NCBI GenBank assembly: GCA_903915625.1
Contig: CAIWTN010000077.1
Coordinates: 1 to 64,000 of the forward strand
Length of the DNA: 64,000 nt
Reading direction: 5' to 3'
From: an uncultured Pseudomonadota bacterium
Lineage (GTDB): Bacteria > Bdellovibrionota_B > Oligoflexia > Oligoflexales > CAIYRB01
In this document: positions 1 to 8,500 of the stretch, piece after piece
Layout of the letters: the number at the start of each line of letters is the position of its first letter
How positions within the stretch are numbered: the first letter of the stretch is position 1
Notes under the pieces: generated by a model
Told to the model about the DNA's origin: nothing
Database searches by the model: none
Seen by the model: the letters and a program-made list of their open reading frames with translations, nothing else
Program-made: the position numbers and the translations under genes

Positions 1-1344
1 TGTTAGTACCAATGCTGCGACGTAACCTGCCACAAACCTGCTAAACACCATATTGTCATAAAAAAGTGGCCATGCCAGTGCATAGGTGGCTAAAAACCAT
101 AGCAAACTTTGCCAATGTAAAGCTGCCTGGCGTCGGCCCCAGATGGCTAACGCTGCCAATCCTAGGCCAGACCAAATGGCTAAACCTGGGCTGCGTAGGA
201 ATACGATCGGAGCCCCAGACCAACGCGCTGCAAATGACTGATTGCTGCGAAATGCTACCCAATGCCAATAATCAAGAGTGAGTTTATCCGAGTAGGGCGT
301 GAGTAGAAATCGGGCATCGGATGGAAAGAGCAGGGTGCCTGTCAGTACCCAACTCCTGATAAGTGCAGTCGCTAAGCAAACTGCAGCTACAGCGATAAGA
401 GCAGGTGGCAAAGACCATTCCGCGCGGCGCCAGTATAGATTGAGCACTAGCACGACAAATAATGCTATTGCCACATGCACGAATGTAGGGTTACACGCGA
501 GTAGTATCATGCCTAAAGCGAAGGTGACAGGCAGCAGGCGCTTTGGCATGGCGATGCATGTGATCAGTATTAAGTAAGTACCAGCAAATATGATGGCTCC
601 GGGTTTTGCTATGCTGAAAAGTTCGCTATCAGGAACTAGGCCTGGGACTGCCGCCAAAATAGCAAGGCTAAGCCAGGATGCTTGTTTGGTGCCTAGCTCG
701 CGGAGTGCCAAGTAGGTGCTAGCGCAGATAGGTAGCACACTGGCGAGATAGATCCAGCATTGACCGACGCCTAGGGCGAAAAAATCACTATTAAGAAATG
801 CACGTGGCCATAGGAAGGCATACTCGACAGTGCCACCAATGACCAAATGTGGATCGTAAAACTTGAAGTAGGGATGCCCGTGCATCAAGACTAACTTGGG
901 AATCGCCAGGTGATAGCTCAGCTGATCGTATAACCTTTGCGGATGCGCGGCGAAGATGAGCTGCATGACTTGCACTAAGATGATCACGCCTGTCATGAAG
1001 ACCAACGGCTTACTGCCTCGGTCCAGTCGCGGGATATCGCGTAGCCAAGAGCGGCCTTTTGCCCCGATGAACAGCGCGCTAGTCACTACAGCTGCCATAA
1101 TGCCCCTGAGTAACGATTGGTCGGCTAACTTAAGTAGGGACAATATCAGCGCGCCTGTGCCGCAAAGAGGCAACCAAATAAACCAAGCGAAAACTAAGCT
1201 CCACGGCTTTGACATCCCCGAATTGCGCAGTAGCGGGGCAAGTAAAATCATGCCGGAGGTTTGCCAGGTGAGGACAAAAAGGAGTGCCGCGGCTGCCGTG
1301 GTTATTGGTGCCATCGCACCCAATAGCTGATCAATTTCAGACAT
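1..1344 (-). CDS. Polytopic membrane protein, GT-C glycosyltransferase-like (partial, runs off left edge)
   Basis: An open frame of 448 codons without a stop runs from an ATG at 1344 to the first base of the window, so the C-terminus is missing. GGAGAGG lies just upstream of the ATG. The translation is almost entirely hydrophobic segments separated by short loops, as in a protein with ten or more membrane spans. Near residue 140 a segment DQLSYHLAIPKL, followed by HGHPYFKF, resembles the first extracytoplasmic loop of GT-C (PMT/GT39-like) glycosyltransferases, where an Asp and the YHL-P pattern are typical. The family known for this fold transfers sugar from a polyprenyl-phosphate carrier to lipid or protein on the periplasmic side. 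Substrate cannot be named. It is probably a single-gene unit, divergent from the hydrolase gene to its right. Confidence 0.72.
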   Translation of the reverse strand, partial: MSEIDQLLGAMAPITTAAAALLFVLTWQTSGMILLAPLLRNSGMSKPWSLVFAWFIWLPLCGTGALILSLLKLADQSLLRGIMAAVVTSALFIGAKGRSWLRDIPRLDRGSKPLVFMTGVIILVQVMQLIFAAHPQRLYDQLSYHLAIPKLVLMHGHPYFKFYDPHLVIGGTVEYAFLWPRAFLNSDFFALGVGQCWIYLASVLPICASTYLALRELGTKQASWLSLAILAAVPGLVPDSELFSIAKPGAIIFAGTYLILITCIAMPKRLLPVTFALGMILLACNPTFVHVAIALFVVLVLNLYWRRAEWSLPPALIAVAAVCLATALIRSWVLTGTLLFPSDARFLLTPYSDKLTLDYWHWVAFRSNQSFAARWSGAPIVFLRSPGLAIWSGLGLAALAIWGRRQAALHWQSLLWFLATYALAWPLFYDNMVFSRFVAGYVAALVLT

Positions 1345-1678
1345 TGTTTCCTCTCCAGAGTTCTGCTTTGCGCCGGAAAGAGAGTACTGATGTCGGTATG
1401 GATACACAAGCATCAGTGCGCAAGTAACCTAAAGCACGCGACCTCTCTGTTCATGATTAGCTGTGCAATTCAAAGCGAGTCGGTCTTAAAGTGTTGGCTC
1501 GATGAAGCGCCGCTCCTGGCACCTTTACTTTTTGTCGACGTAGCGTTGTTAGCTATCATCGCTATCTTGGGCAGCACTAAGTACTAGCTCGTTTTTATTA
1601 AGAAAAAGGATAATTTTATAGGTTTCTGTGTATTTTAATGATACCCGGACAGTCTTGTGTCATGAAACGGAGGCTGTC
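1345..1678. other. Divergent intergenic region
   Basis: 334 bases between two divergent genes. ACTGATG at 1386-1392 is repeated inverted as CATCAGT at 1411-1417, an 18-base spacer apart, which could be an operator. A 65-codon open frame at 1390-1587 with a hydrophobic C-terminal half has a weak GGAAAGAG upstream. I cannot tell whether it is translated and do not call it a gene. The last 80 bases are AT-rich and probably hold the promoter of the hydrolase gene. Confidence 0.4.
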
Positions 1679-3256
1679 ATGAAGAGTAGCATTTGTGCGG
1701 TTTATAAAGTTCTAGTCGGTACGATGATCAGCGCTTCAGTGTTTGCGCCAACTGCTGCATGGGCTAGCTCTGTAAGTAAGACTATTGTTGGTGACCTAAC
1801 CGTATATTCGTCCGGGCAACCAGAGCAAGTTTTAGTGTTATTCCCGGGAGCGTTCATTGCACCTGAACGTTATCAAGGGCTGGCCGAGGCATTGGTAAAT
1901 GCATCACACGGTCAGGTTGAGGTGGCCGTAGCGCAATTTTCGGGTGGATTTGCGAATCCGATCCAAGCGACGGGCCGGATCGATCAGGCCATGGCCTTGT
2001 TAGCCAAGCAGGGTTATAGCGATGTCGCTGCCCGTACTTTCGTCGGCGGTCATTCTGCGGGTGGCATCGCAGGGCACCCGGCGGTCTTTAGTAAAAAACT
2101 CGGGGGGCTTGTGCTCCTCGGGAGTTATTTGCCCCACTCAGCCGTATTTGGCGCCTCACTGACGACGTATGAGCGTCCGGTGCTGACTCTTGGGGGTGAA
2201 CTCGACGGTCTGACGGGAGTTAACTATCTAGCACGGGACAGCCGTGCTCTAGGCTTGCTCGCAGAGCGAGACAGTGCGGTTGTCGCAACCAAACCGGTCA
2301 TCGTGATTCGTGGTTCCAGTCACATGCAGTTTGCCGATGGGGGAATGCTTGCCGGTGATATGAAGCCGGAGAAAGACATCAACCTGACGCATTCTGAAGC
2401 TGCGGATATTATCCTGAACTTTATGGCCGCAAACTCGACGTTATCCGCTCCTTCCGTACGCGAGTCAGCATCTGCATCTCTGGTGGCCCAGGTGGCGGCT
2501 ACGAAATTACTGCTTCAACCGCTACTCACTGCCTGGGACAAGACCGATAGTGTCTGCAAAAATTCTCAGAGGTTAGTAGCGCCTCTTGCCTCAGATGGCT
2601 GGAATCAGCTCGGCATCGTGACCCGTGTCTATGACCGACAGTCTCAAATTTTGCGTTTCATCGCGGACAAATCAGCAGTTCGAATTTTAAAATCAGGCAT
2701 GGAGAGTTCTCTGACTCATCAGATTGAAATCCCAGTCTATGTGGAAAATCCGCCGGATCCTCTCGATATCTCTACCGATCATTATCTAGCATCACCAGTG
2801 CTCGCGTGTAAAATGCGCACGCTGCCATCGATTGCCAAGGAGACAGGGCTCACACCTCGCACCGACGATGCTAAGGCATGTGCCGAGCTTAACGTCATCG
2901 CTATTCGTGAGGCACTAGCGTTACTCGATGGCACCCCTTTCAAAGACCGCTTAACGCAGAAATTTGGCGACCCAACGAGCTGGAATGCTACGCACGAACC
3001 AAGTGGTGACGATTTAGACGCGTGGCGCTACGGTCCAATCACCGTGCGCAGTGAATCCAAGGCTTCAGGTCAAAGCTGGGTGTCTGGAAAATTTGCTTGG
3101 ACGAAGACATCAAGTGTCTCGTGGCAGCTAGACACTGTCGAGCTCATCACGGGCACGGACGTATTTTTCAAGCCATTTGCCGGTGCCCACTACTGTAAAA
3201 TCATTTCTCCTCTCAAGGTTGTCGAGTGGGCAACTTTGATCGGTCTTAAAAATTGA
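1679..3256 (+). CDS. Exported alpha/beta hydrolase
   Basis: The protein has 525 residues. The start at 1679 is preferred over the TTG at 1628: it has CGGAGG upstream and opens a Sec signal peptide of about 29 residues (Lys near the start, hydrophobic core, AWA-S cleavage region). An alpha/beta hydrolase domain follows to about residue 265. It shows the nucleophile elbow GHSAGG at about 124-129 (Ser near 127), an acidic segment GGELDG and a GSSHMQFADGG segment that fits the catalytic His. This arrangement resembles DLH-like hydrolases (PF12695) with a His-x-Gln-Phe motif. The C-terminal half (about 270-525) has paired cysteines and no family I recognise. It probably acts in the periplasm or outside the cell on an ester or similar substrate. 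A hairpin follows the stop. Confidence 0.75.
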   Translation: MKSSICAVYKVLVGTMISASVFAPTAAWASSVSKTIVGDLTVYSSGQPEQVLVLFPGAFIAPERYQGLAEALVNASHGQVEVAVAQFSGGFANPIQATGRIDQAMALLAKQGYSDVAARTFVGGHSAGGIAGHPAVFSKKLGGLVLLGSYLPHSAVFGASLTTYERPVLTLGGELDGLTGVNYLARDSRALGLLAERDSAVVATKPVIVIRGSSHMQFADGGMLAGDMKPEKDINLTHSEAADIILNFMAANSTLSAPSVRESASASLVAQVAATKLLLQPLLTAWDKTDSVCKNSQRLVAPLASDGWNQLGIVTRVYDRQSQILRFIADKSAVRILKSGMESSLTHQIEIPVYVENPPDPLDISTDHYLASPVLACKMRTLPSIAKETGLTPRTDDAKACAELNVIAIREALALLDGTPFKDRLTQKFGDPTSWNATHEPSGDDLDAWRYGPITVRSESKASGQSWVSGKFAWTKTSSVSWQLDTVELITGTDVFFKPFAGAHYCKIISPLKVVEWATLIGLKN

Positions 3257-3271
3257 TTCTTGAGTCGAAAG

Positions 3272-3294
3272 TCCTAGGTGCACTGCATCTAGGA
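3272..3294. terminator. Hairpin between convergent genes
   Basis: TCCTAGGTGC and GCATCTAGGA form a 10-bp stem (one G-U pair) with a 3-base loop. It lies between the stop of the hydrolase gene and the stop of the deacetylase gene on the other strand, overlapping that stop. Only a short T run follows on the plus side, so it is a likely but not canonical bidirectional terminator. Confidence 0.5.
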
Positions 3295-4149
3295 TTTAGC
3301 CCCGAGACATTCACGCAGAGTGACGAATTTGTAGCCCTTCTCTTTGATCATCTCAATCATTGTGGGTAACGCAAGTGTCGTCACTTCTGAATAATCATGG
3401 TTTAGATCGAGCATCGATGGATTGATGTTTTTGCCGGCGCTGACTTTGATCAGGTCGAGTTGTTGTTTGACGCGGGCTATTACCACGTTTCGATCCTTCT
3501 CGCTTAGCGACCAATCTGCGCGATCAGCGTTCCAACGCAGGGTCTCAAAGCCAGCGGCGACGAGGGTCTGTTCGACCTGGTCATTGATCAGGCCGTAGGG
3601 TGGACGCAAATAATGCGCTCCATTCAGCGCGCGTTCGTCTCTGCCGATGACATCAAGGATTGCGTCGCGAGTCTGGCTCGCTTCTTTTTTGACATCCGCT
3701 GCCGATAGTTTGGTGAGATCGGGGTGGGTGAAACTATGGTTGGATATCTGATGTCCCTGCAAGTAGGCGCTCTTGATTAGCGCTCGTTTTTCAGGGGTAG
3801 ACAGTTTCTTACCAATGACGAAAATAGTCGCTTTAACTTGCTTGGCCTTCAGTATGGCAAGAATGTTGGGCAGATTGTCAGACGGCGCATCGTCAAATGT
3901 CATGGCATATTGATTGGGGAGCCTACATGTATGGTGAACGGTTACCGGGATTTGCAGATTTGTCCGCAGTAATGCTGAATTCATGATGGTGCAGTCGCCG
4001 ATGGTACAGTAGCTGAAATTCTCTGAGTCATGCTGACTTGTCTTAAGGTCGCTCGGATCAGCAGATTTTTGGGGGCTAGTGCCAACACACGAGACAAGGA
4101 TTAACGGAGCGATCACTGCCGAGCTCAACATTTTATAAGTGCGACGCAT
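3289..4149 (-). CDS. NodB-type polysaccharide deacetylase lipoprotein
   Basis: 286 residues from the ATG at 4149. An upstream extension to 4245 is open, but this start has AGAGG upstream and gives a clean lipoprotein signal ending in LILVSC. The NodB homology domain follows. Motif 1 is TFDDAP at about 85, where the family normally has TFDDGP; both Asp are kept. Motif 2 is NHSFTHPD, the zinc-binding His pair. Motif 3 is RPPYG. The C-terminal LDLNHDYS takes the place of the usual motif 5 LLHD. Family members remove acetyl groups from peptidoglycan, chitin oligomers or other N-acetylated sugars. The lipobox places it on a membrane facing the periplasm or outside. It is convergent with the hydrolase gene and just downstream of the proline-rich lipoprotein gene on the same strand. 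Confidence 0.85.
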   Translation of the reverse strand: MRRTYKMLSSAVIAPLILVSCVGTSPQKSADPSDLKTSQHDSENFSYCTIGDCTIMNSALLRTNLQIPVTVHHTCRLPNQYAMTFDDAPSDNLPNILAILKAKQVKATIFVIGKKLSTPEKRALIKSAYLQGHQISNHSFTHPDLTKLSAADVKKEASQTRDAILDVIGRDERALNGAHYLRPPYGLINDQVEQTLVAAGFETLRWNADRADWSLSEKDRNVVIARVKQQLDLIKVSAGKNINPSMLDLNHDYSEVTTLALPTMIEMIKEKGYKFVTLRECLGAKS

Positions 4150-4261
4150 AAAGAGCTTTCCTCTGTCAGCAGTTGTGGTGATCCGGGTCCATGGATTGCA
4201 CAAGTATATGCCAACAATTCTTTTGCGTACACAAGATGCTGCCACCTTAAAATAGCAAAAT

Positions 4262-5524
4262 TCATTCGGTCATGATTGCCCCGCTCAATGATCCCGCGTT
4301 GTTATTCCACTGATATATGTCCATAACGGCGAAATATAATCGCGTAGCTCCTTGAGGCACTACAATTTTGTGATGCTCACCAGTGCTCGTTAATCCTGTG
4401 CCGATAAAGAATACCTGACCGACAGCCGGACTAAGCGATACATAATCTCTGGCTTTTTGAGTTGAGAAATCGAGGGTAGCAGGTGCTGGCATACCAGCTG
4501 GATCACCTTCGCTTAGAAAGACGCCGATCAGACTGTTAATCGGAGCAATGATGTCAGATTTTCCCAAGGTTGCCCCTTTTTGGTGGTGGACGATTTGGGA
4601 TAGTGAGCCATTGCCGTCAGTGGGGGCATCGACTCGCGAAAAGGTGATAGATCCTGAGACTGAAAAGTAAATCTGTTTACCTTCAGTGATGCAATCACCA
4701 ATCGGTGCGACTAAAATAGGAGAATTTTTCGGTGTCACATCAGTCGGTGTCGGAGGATCGTAAGAACTGATCCGGTAGGTGAGCGAGCTATTTGCTGCGT
4801 TGCCAGCAAAATATGGATTTGCTGTCGCGGGAACCAAATAGGTCTGACTACATGGTTTGAGTACTAAGCTAGGGCCTGGTTCTGCGGGGGTAGGGGGGCT
4901 CGGCAACGAGACTATATCCGGCGGCGGAGCACTTACTATAGGAGTGTCATCTTTGGTTGGCGGTGTGTTCACAGCTGGAGGTGTCTCTGGTGGCACGGGC
5001 GTACTTACCAGGGGAGGCGTGTCTCTAGGAGGGTCCACCACTACAGTTGGGACGTTATCTTGATGAGGGCTCGGAGGAGGCGGTGGAGCCATAAGTGGCG
5101 GAGAGATTAGAGGCGGGACATCGTCCGTGGTCGGAACCGAATTGATGCTTGGTGTTCCATTCTCAGCCGGCGGGTTTGGATCGGCATGATCGACTACCGG
5201 TGGCGGATCCTTTTCTGGAGGTGCTGCGAGAACTGGGTTTGGCTGGTCAGAAATTGGATTGTCACCCTGGCTGTTTTTTGCGTCGGTGACGGTGACTACG
5301 GGCGCGGTTTCGATGTCTCGATCTTTCGGAACTTGAAAATTATTGGGTAGTGCTTGCAAATCTGCCGAGGCACGCTCCACTTTTGATTGCGCGCTTGTGG
5401 TCGGCTTGACCCTTTGACTTGGTGCGGGATCGGCCGAAAATTCAGCTCTACTGCAGGCCGTTAAGGCTAAGACGGAAAGGGCCCAAGGTGCTATCCAAAA
5501 ATGTTCTCGACGAGCATAGCGCAT
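4262..5524 (-). CDS. Proline-rich lipoprotein with LecA (PA-IL)-like C-terminal domain
   Basis: 420 residues. GGAGG precedes the ATG at 5524. A signal peptide ends in the lipobox LTAC. Residues 35-220 are low complexity, rich in Pro, Asp, Val and Thr with many PP and DDxP units, probably an extended stalk through the periplasm or peptidoglycan. From about 280 to 420 a compact domain shows IGVFLSEGDP, LSPAVGQVFFIGTGL and GATRLYFAVMD followed by NNAG. That pattern matches the LecA/PA-IL-like galactose-binding beta-sandwich seen in many exported bacterial proteins. It likely presents a sugar-binding head on the cell surface. The binding specificity is unknown. The deacetylase gene follows 112 bases downstream on the same strand and may be co-transcribed. 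Confidence 0.72.
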   Translation of the reverse strand: MRYARREHFWIAPWALSVLALTACSRAEFSADPAPSQRVKPTTSAQSKVERASADLQALPNNFQVPKDRDIETAPVVTVTDAKNSQGDNPISDQPNPVLAAPPEKDPPPVVDHADPNPPAENGTPSINSVPTTDDVPPLISPPLMAPPPPPSPHQDNVPTVVVDPPRDTPPLVSTPVPPETPPAVNTPPTKDDTPIVSAPPPDIVSLPSPPTPAEPGPSLVLKPCSQTYLVPATANPYFAGNAANSSLTYRISSYDPPTPTDVTPKNSPILVAPIGDCITEGKQIYFSVSGSITFSRVDAPTDGNGSLSQIVHHQKGATLGKSDIIAPINSLIGVFLSEGDPAGMPAPATLDFSTQKARDYVSLSPAVGQVFFIGTGLTSTGEHHKIVVPQGATRLYFAVMDIYQWNNNAGSLSGAIMTE

Positions 5525-5882
5525 AAATCCTCCAAGGCTGCGTGCTTTGCTGATCGGACCAAGTGTCCAATCACCACGCAGAAGGGTCTTCGGTACTTGG
5601 TGGTTTCAACTTTAGAACGAATTTCGTAAATCTTTTCGGGGTGCTGTATGGTCCCGCTCTGGGTCTTAGATGGCAAGCAGCCGCGAGTCTGATTTCTGAC
5701 TAAAAATTAGCTATTTAGTCTTCATTGACCAAAGCGTATTCATACTTGGACTTTGAATGGGTTCGTTAATATCTCGATATTGTTTGTTTATTTGGGTGAC
5801 CCGATTTCTGGTCTGTCGGCACGTAAATTGCTCTTGATTGGTTAAGTCGTTTTACGTTTATGCCACCGGATACGGGTGACCA
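5525..5882. other. Divergent promoter region
   Basis: 358 bases between two divergent lipoprotein genes. It is AT-rich between 5700 and 5840. A 61-codon minus-strand frame at 5491-5676 overlaps the start of the neighbouring gene and looks fortuitous. I see no clear operator, RNA gene or repeat. Confidence 0.4.
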
Positions 5883-6968
5883 TTGCTCAATCTCCGTAAC
5901 AAAGCCACTCACTGCTTACTGACAGCAATCATCATGCTTGTCTGTTGCAAGCCTTTGGAGGCGCCGCCTGAACCACCAGTGCCGGAACGACGGGCACAGG
6001 GAGCAAAAGCCAAGGGGCCAGTAGAGGGAGCTACTCAATCCGAGACTTCGCAGGGTGACAAAGTTGGTTATCCTGATTACTCACCTGGACAAGGTGGCAG
6101 TGCAGTGTCTAAGGCGCCATCAAATCCGACTAATACATCTAATAACGGCACATCAGGGTCGGGAACTTTACCTGTGCCGCAGTCTCCTTCCTCAGGCACC
6201 GGCAATAATTTTGGGTCATTGATCAGCACCTTGGTCGGACTGGGGACCTCGGCCTTTAAAAACTTCACATCACCAAACGGATCTGGTGGCAGTGTGCAAA
6301 GCCCGCCAAGCCAGCAGGCATCTCCTTTTGTGCCTACTCCCGTGTCGACAGGGCAAAATCAGAATACAGCAGCAAATCCAGCTCCAGCTCAAAATCAGAA
6401 CTCGATGCCTTCAGCGCCGTCTGTGAGCGGCATACCAGCTCCGCTACAGGTAAATGCTGCCGGAAATGCGCGCAACCAAGTGTCAAACTACGGCGGAAGT
6501 CTGCAAGGAAATAAGGCTCGGCTTGCTTCTGCAGCAGATAGTGCCGGTGCGAATATGCAGGAAAAAGCTCTAATCATTGCGATTGCTATGCAAGAAACTA
6601 CCTATATGAGGGGCAGTGAACGCGATGGGAGCAAGGATGGCACACCATCAGCTAACATCAGCATTTTGAATATGAATATCGATATGGTTCAGATGTTAGG
6701 CTATAGCCGCGGCGATGGTGGCGCATATCTAAACAGCGACGAGCGTCTGAGTGAGGCGGTTTCTTATTTGCTCAAGGCATTTCGTACTTGGGGTATCGAG
6801 CGTACTCTTAACTTTCAGCGCGGTGGTCGCAACGCTTTTAACGATGGTGTCAGCTATGGCGCAGGTGATTACAGAAATTCCATAGCGACTATTTATAATA
6901 AGATTGCTCAGGATCAAGCGTTACTCACCGATGGACGTCGCGTTGAAGTCAATTTAGTAGGGGTCTAA
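5883..6968 (+). CDS. Lipoprotein with Ser/Pro/Asn-rich linker and lysozyme-like C-terminal domain
   Basis: 361 residues. The only start that keeps the signal peptide is a TTG at 5883; no ATG lies further upstream in frame. The N-terminus is hydrophobic and ends in a Cys-Cys lipobox (MLVCC). Residues 25-200 are a low-complexity linker rich in Pro, Gly, Ser, Asn and Gln. The folded C-terminal part (about 205-361) contains ALIIAIAMQETTYM with a candidate catalytic Glu, then RDGSKDG and SILNMNIDMVQMLGY. This resembles lysozyme-like domains of exported proteins in fungi and bacteria. A cell-wall or polysaccharide-cleaving role is possible but rests on that weak resemblance. A strong hairpin follows the stop. 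Confidence 0.6.
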   Translation: MLNLRNKATHCLLTAIIMLVCCKPLEAPPEPPVPERRAQGAKAKGPVEGATQSETSQGDKVGYPDYSPGQGGSAVSKAPSNPTNTSNNGTSGSGTLPVPQSPSSGTGNNFGSLISTLVGLGTSAFKNFTSPNGSGGSVQSPPSQQASPFVPTPVSTGQNQNTAANPAPAQNQNSMPSAPSVSGIPAPLQVNAAGNARNQVSNYGGSLQGNKARLASAADSAGANMQEKALIIAIAMQETTYMRGSERDGSKDGTPSANISILNMNIDMVQMLGYSRGDGGAYLNSDERLSEAVSYLLKAFRTWGIERTLNFQRGGRNAFNDGVSYGAGDYRNSIATIYNKIAQDQALLTDGRRVEVNLVGV

Positions 6969-6996
6969 GCCGTAAGCGGCTCAGCTAAAGTTGCTG

Positions 6997-7023
6997 CTGG
7001 CGCGAAAGTTTATTTCGCGCCAG
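6997..7023. terminator. Bidirectional hairpin between convergent genes
   Basis: CTGGCGCGAA and TTCGCGCCAG form a perfect 10-bp stem with a 7-base loop. It lies between two convergent stop codons (6968 and 7045). No clear U tract follows on either strand, so termination is inferred from position and stem strength. Confidence 0.6.
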
Positions 7024-7044
7024 TGAAGAGTTAATAGTGATCAG

Positions 7045-8127
7045 TTATTGCTGGACCGGTCGTAATAAATTGGTGCTTGGGATGACAGTGAAAGTGCTTG
7101 CGCCGGGAATGCGCCACAGCATCATCATTGCGATGTATATCGGTGGCCCCTGAAAATAGTCCATTTGCAAGTTGTGCAATCCCGCAGTTAGCTGCACCGT
7201 CGCACTTGTGGCAGTGGTGATAGCTTGGACGCGATCGTTTGCCACTATAAGTTTGCCATCAATATAAAGGTTCGAGCCATCGTCGGACTTGGTTTGAAAC
7301 GTGTATGATCCAGTCACGGGGACAACCAGTCTAGAGGTAAAGCGAATCGCATACCATGCAGTTAGATTGGGATATCCAGGAAATCCATTTTCGTAGGGAG
7401 TGTTGGGTACGTCGAGTCTTGGCATCAGTATATTAGCTAGTGGCGTGCCACTAAACCACGATGATGTCAGCTTCGCGCTGTTAACGCGGCTGGCATGGGG
7501 GATTTCATAAACCGATCCGACGATCCCCTGGGTACTGCCGTCATCCGCGACGCCCAAATCGCCATCAGCCTTGATCTTGACCTCACAAGCAGCCTCTGAC
7601 CCACTGCTGGATCGAGCGATGACTTGGATGTCGAACGCCAACTGGGCGCTGATAGGTGCGGTGTAGGTAACGTGAAGGCTCCCATCTGTGCTGACTTTTA
7701 TGCTGCCGAGGTTCACTGGTGGAGTGAGACTTGACGCGCTCAGTGTGAAGGTGGCTGGCCCAGTGCCCGACCAGGTTAGTTCTGTGGATTGGTTTGCGCC
7801 TAAAATTGTTGTCGTAGAGCTACAGGCTAATGGGGTTGGCGCAGGCGCAGGCGCAATCGTAGTCGTACTAGTGGTTGTTGCGGTGGGTTCTGTCGAGTTT
7901 AAGGCCGCAGTCGTTTTAACTGGCGCATCGTTTTCTATGCTACTCGGTGAAATTGTTTCGGCACCGTAACTTGTGGAGGTTGATTCAGGCCGTTTGCCAA
8001 CGCCGTCAGCGCTCTGCTCTGACGCAGTAGCTGTTGGGGCCGGGAGTTGATTGGTTTCTTGGGTAAAGTTGCCCTCGGGGCCGCAGCTGAATAAAGTGAG
8101 GGTAGCAGCACAGATGATGTGTCTCAT
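7045..8127 (-). CDS. PA14-domain lipoprotein
   Basis: 360 residues from the ATG at 8127. GAGGAGG lies upstream, and this start gives a short signal peptide ending in LFSC. A longer frame to 8220 exists but has no signal. Residues 20-100 are a Thr/Ala/Pro-rich linker. A beta-rich segment follows (about 100-200; TELTWSGTGPATF is Ig-like in style). A PA14 domain spans about 205-350: WYAIRFTSRL, GSYTFQTKSDDGSNLYIDG and the closing LTAGLHNLQMDYFQG are typical. PA14 domains bind glycans, often in adhesins and glycosidases. The protein is probably a surface carbohydrate-binding lipoprotein. It is convergent with the lysozyme-like lipoprotein gene. Confidence 0.82.
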   Translation of the reverse strand: MRHIICAATLTLFSCGPEGNFTQETNQLPAPTATASEQSADGVGKRPESTSTSYGAETISPSSIENDAPVKTTAALNSTEPTATTTSTTTIAPAPAPTPLACSSTTTILGANQSTELTWSGTGPATFTLSASSLTPPVNLGSIKVSTDGSLHVTYTAPISAQLAFDIQVIARSSSGSEAACEVKIKADGDLGVADDGSTQGIVGSVYEIPHASRVNSAKLTSSWFSGTPLANILMPRLDVPNTPYENGFPGYPNLTAWYAIRFTSRLVVPVTGSYTFQTKSDDGSNLYIDGKLIVANDRVQAITTATSATVQLTAGLHNLQMDYFQGPPIYIAMMMLWRIPGASTFTVIPSTNLLRPVQQ

Positions 8128-8500
8128 GGTAATCAATGCCTCCTCTAAATGGCTTCTATAACGATTCGGGACTTTAGATATCAGGGTCAGTTTAGCCCCC
8201 TTCCCGAACACAGCGGCCACGCTCGGACTTCGGTGCTAATAACTTGAGTGCAATTTTTCGGTGCCAAAAATAGGTCGATTTTCTTCAAAAGAAATAGGTC
8301 TTTATATAAAATGCTAAAGAAATCGTAATTCGTCGTCTGGTACAGATTTCCGAATTATGGTGTAAAAATTTAAAAAGTGTTGCCAATAGCTAGTGATGAA
8401 GTAACTGCCCTGACGTATGGTGTGGTGCTTGGTCCACTACCCAGCAACATTGCCGCTGCCAATCATGGTTTAGCGGCTAATACGCAAAAAGGCTAAATGC
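8128..8500. other. Divergent promoter region
   Basis: 373 bases between divergent lipoprotein genes. It holds AATAGGTC twice (near 8271 and 8294), an AT-rich stretch ending in TATAAAATGCTAAAG (8305-8319), and GCCGCT/AGCGGC arms (near 8451-8476). The 10-mer TACGCAAAAA at 8481-8490 also occurs in the leader at 12736-12745. I cannot assign a known element. Confidence 0.35.

Noticed and set aside
299-577. Plus-strand open frames within the first 1.3 kb
   Set aside because: They lie antisense to an uninterrupted membrane-protein frame with a proper start and ribosome site.
1390-1587. 65-codon open frame with hydrophobic C-terminus
   Set aside because: Weak ribosome site, no recognisable family, sits in a divergent promoter region; may be chance.
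5491-5676. 61-codon minus-strand frame overlapping the start of the LecA-like lipoprotein gene
   Set aside because: Overlaps a better supported start in another frame and has no signal or motif.
8440-8500. c-di-GMP-type riboswitch suggested by TACGCAAAAAGGC
   Set aside because: The GGCAAACC half and tetraloop-receptor parts are missing.
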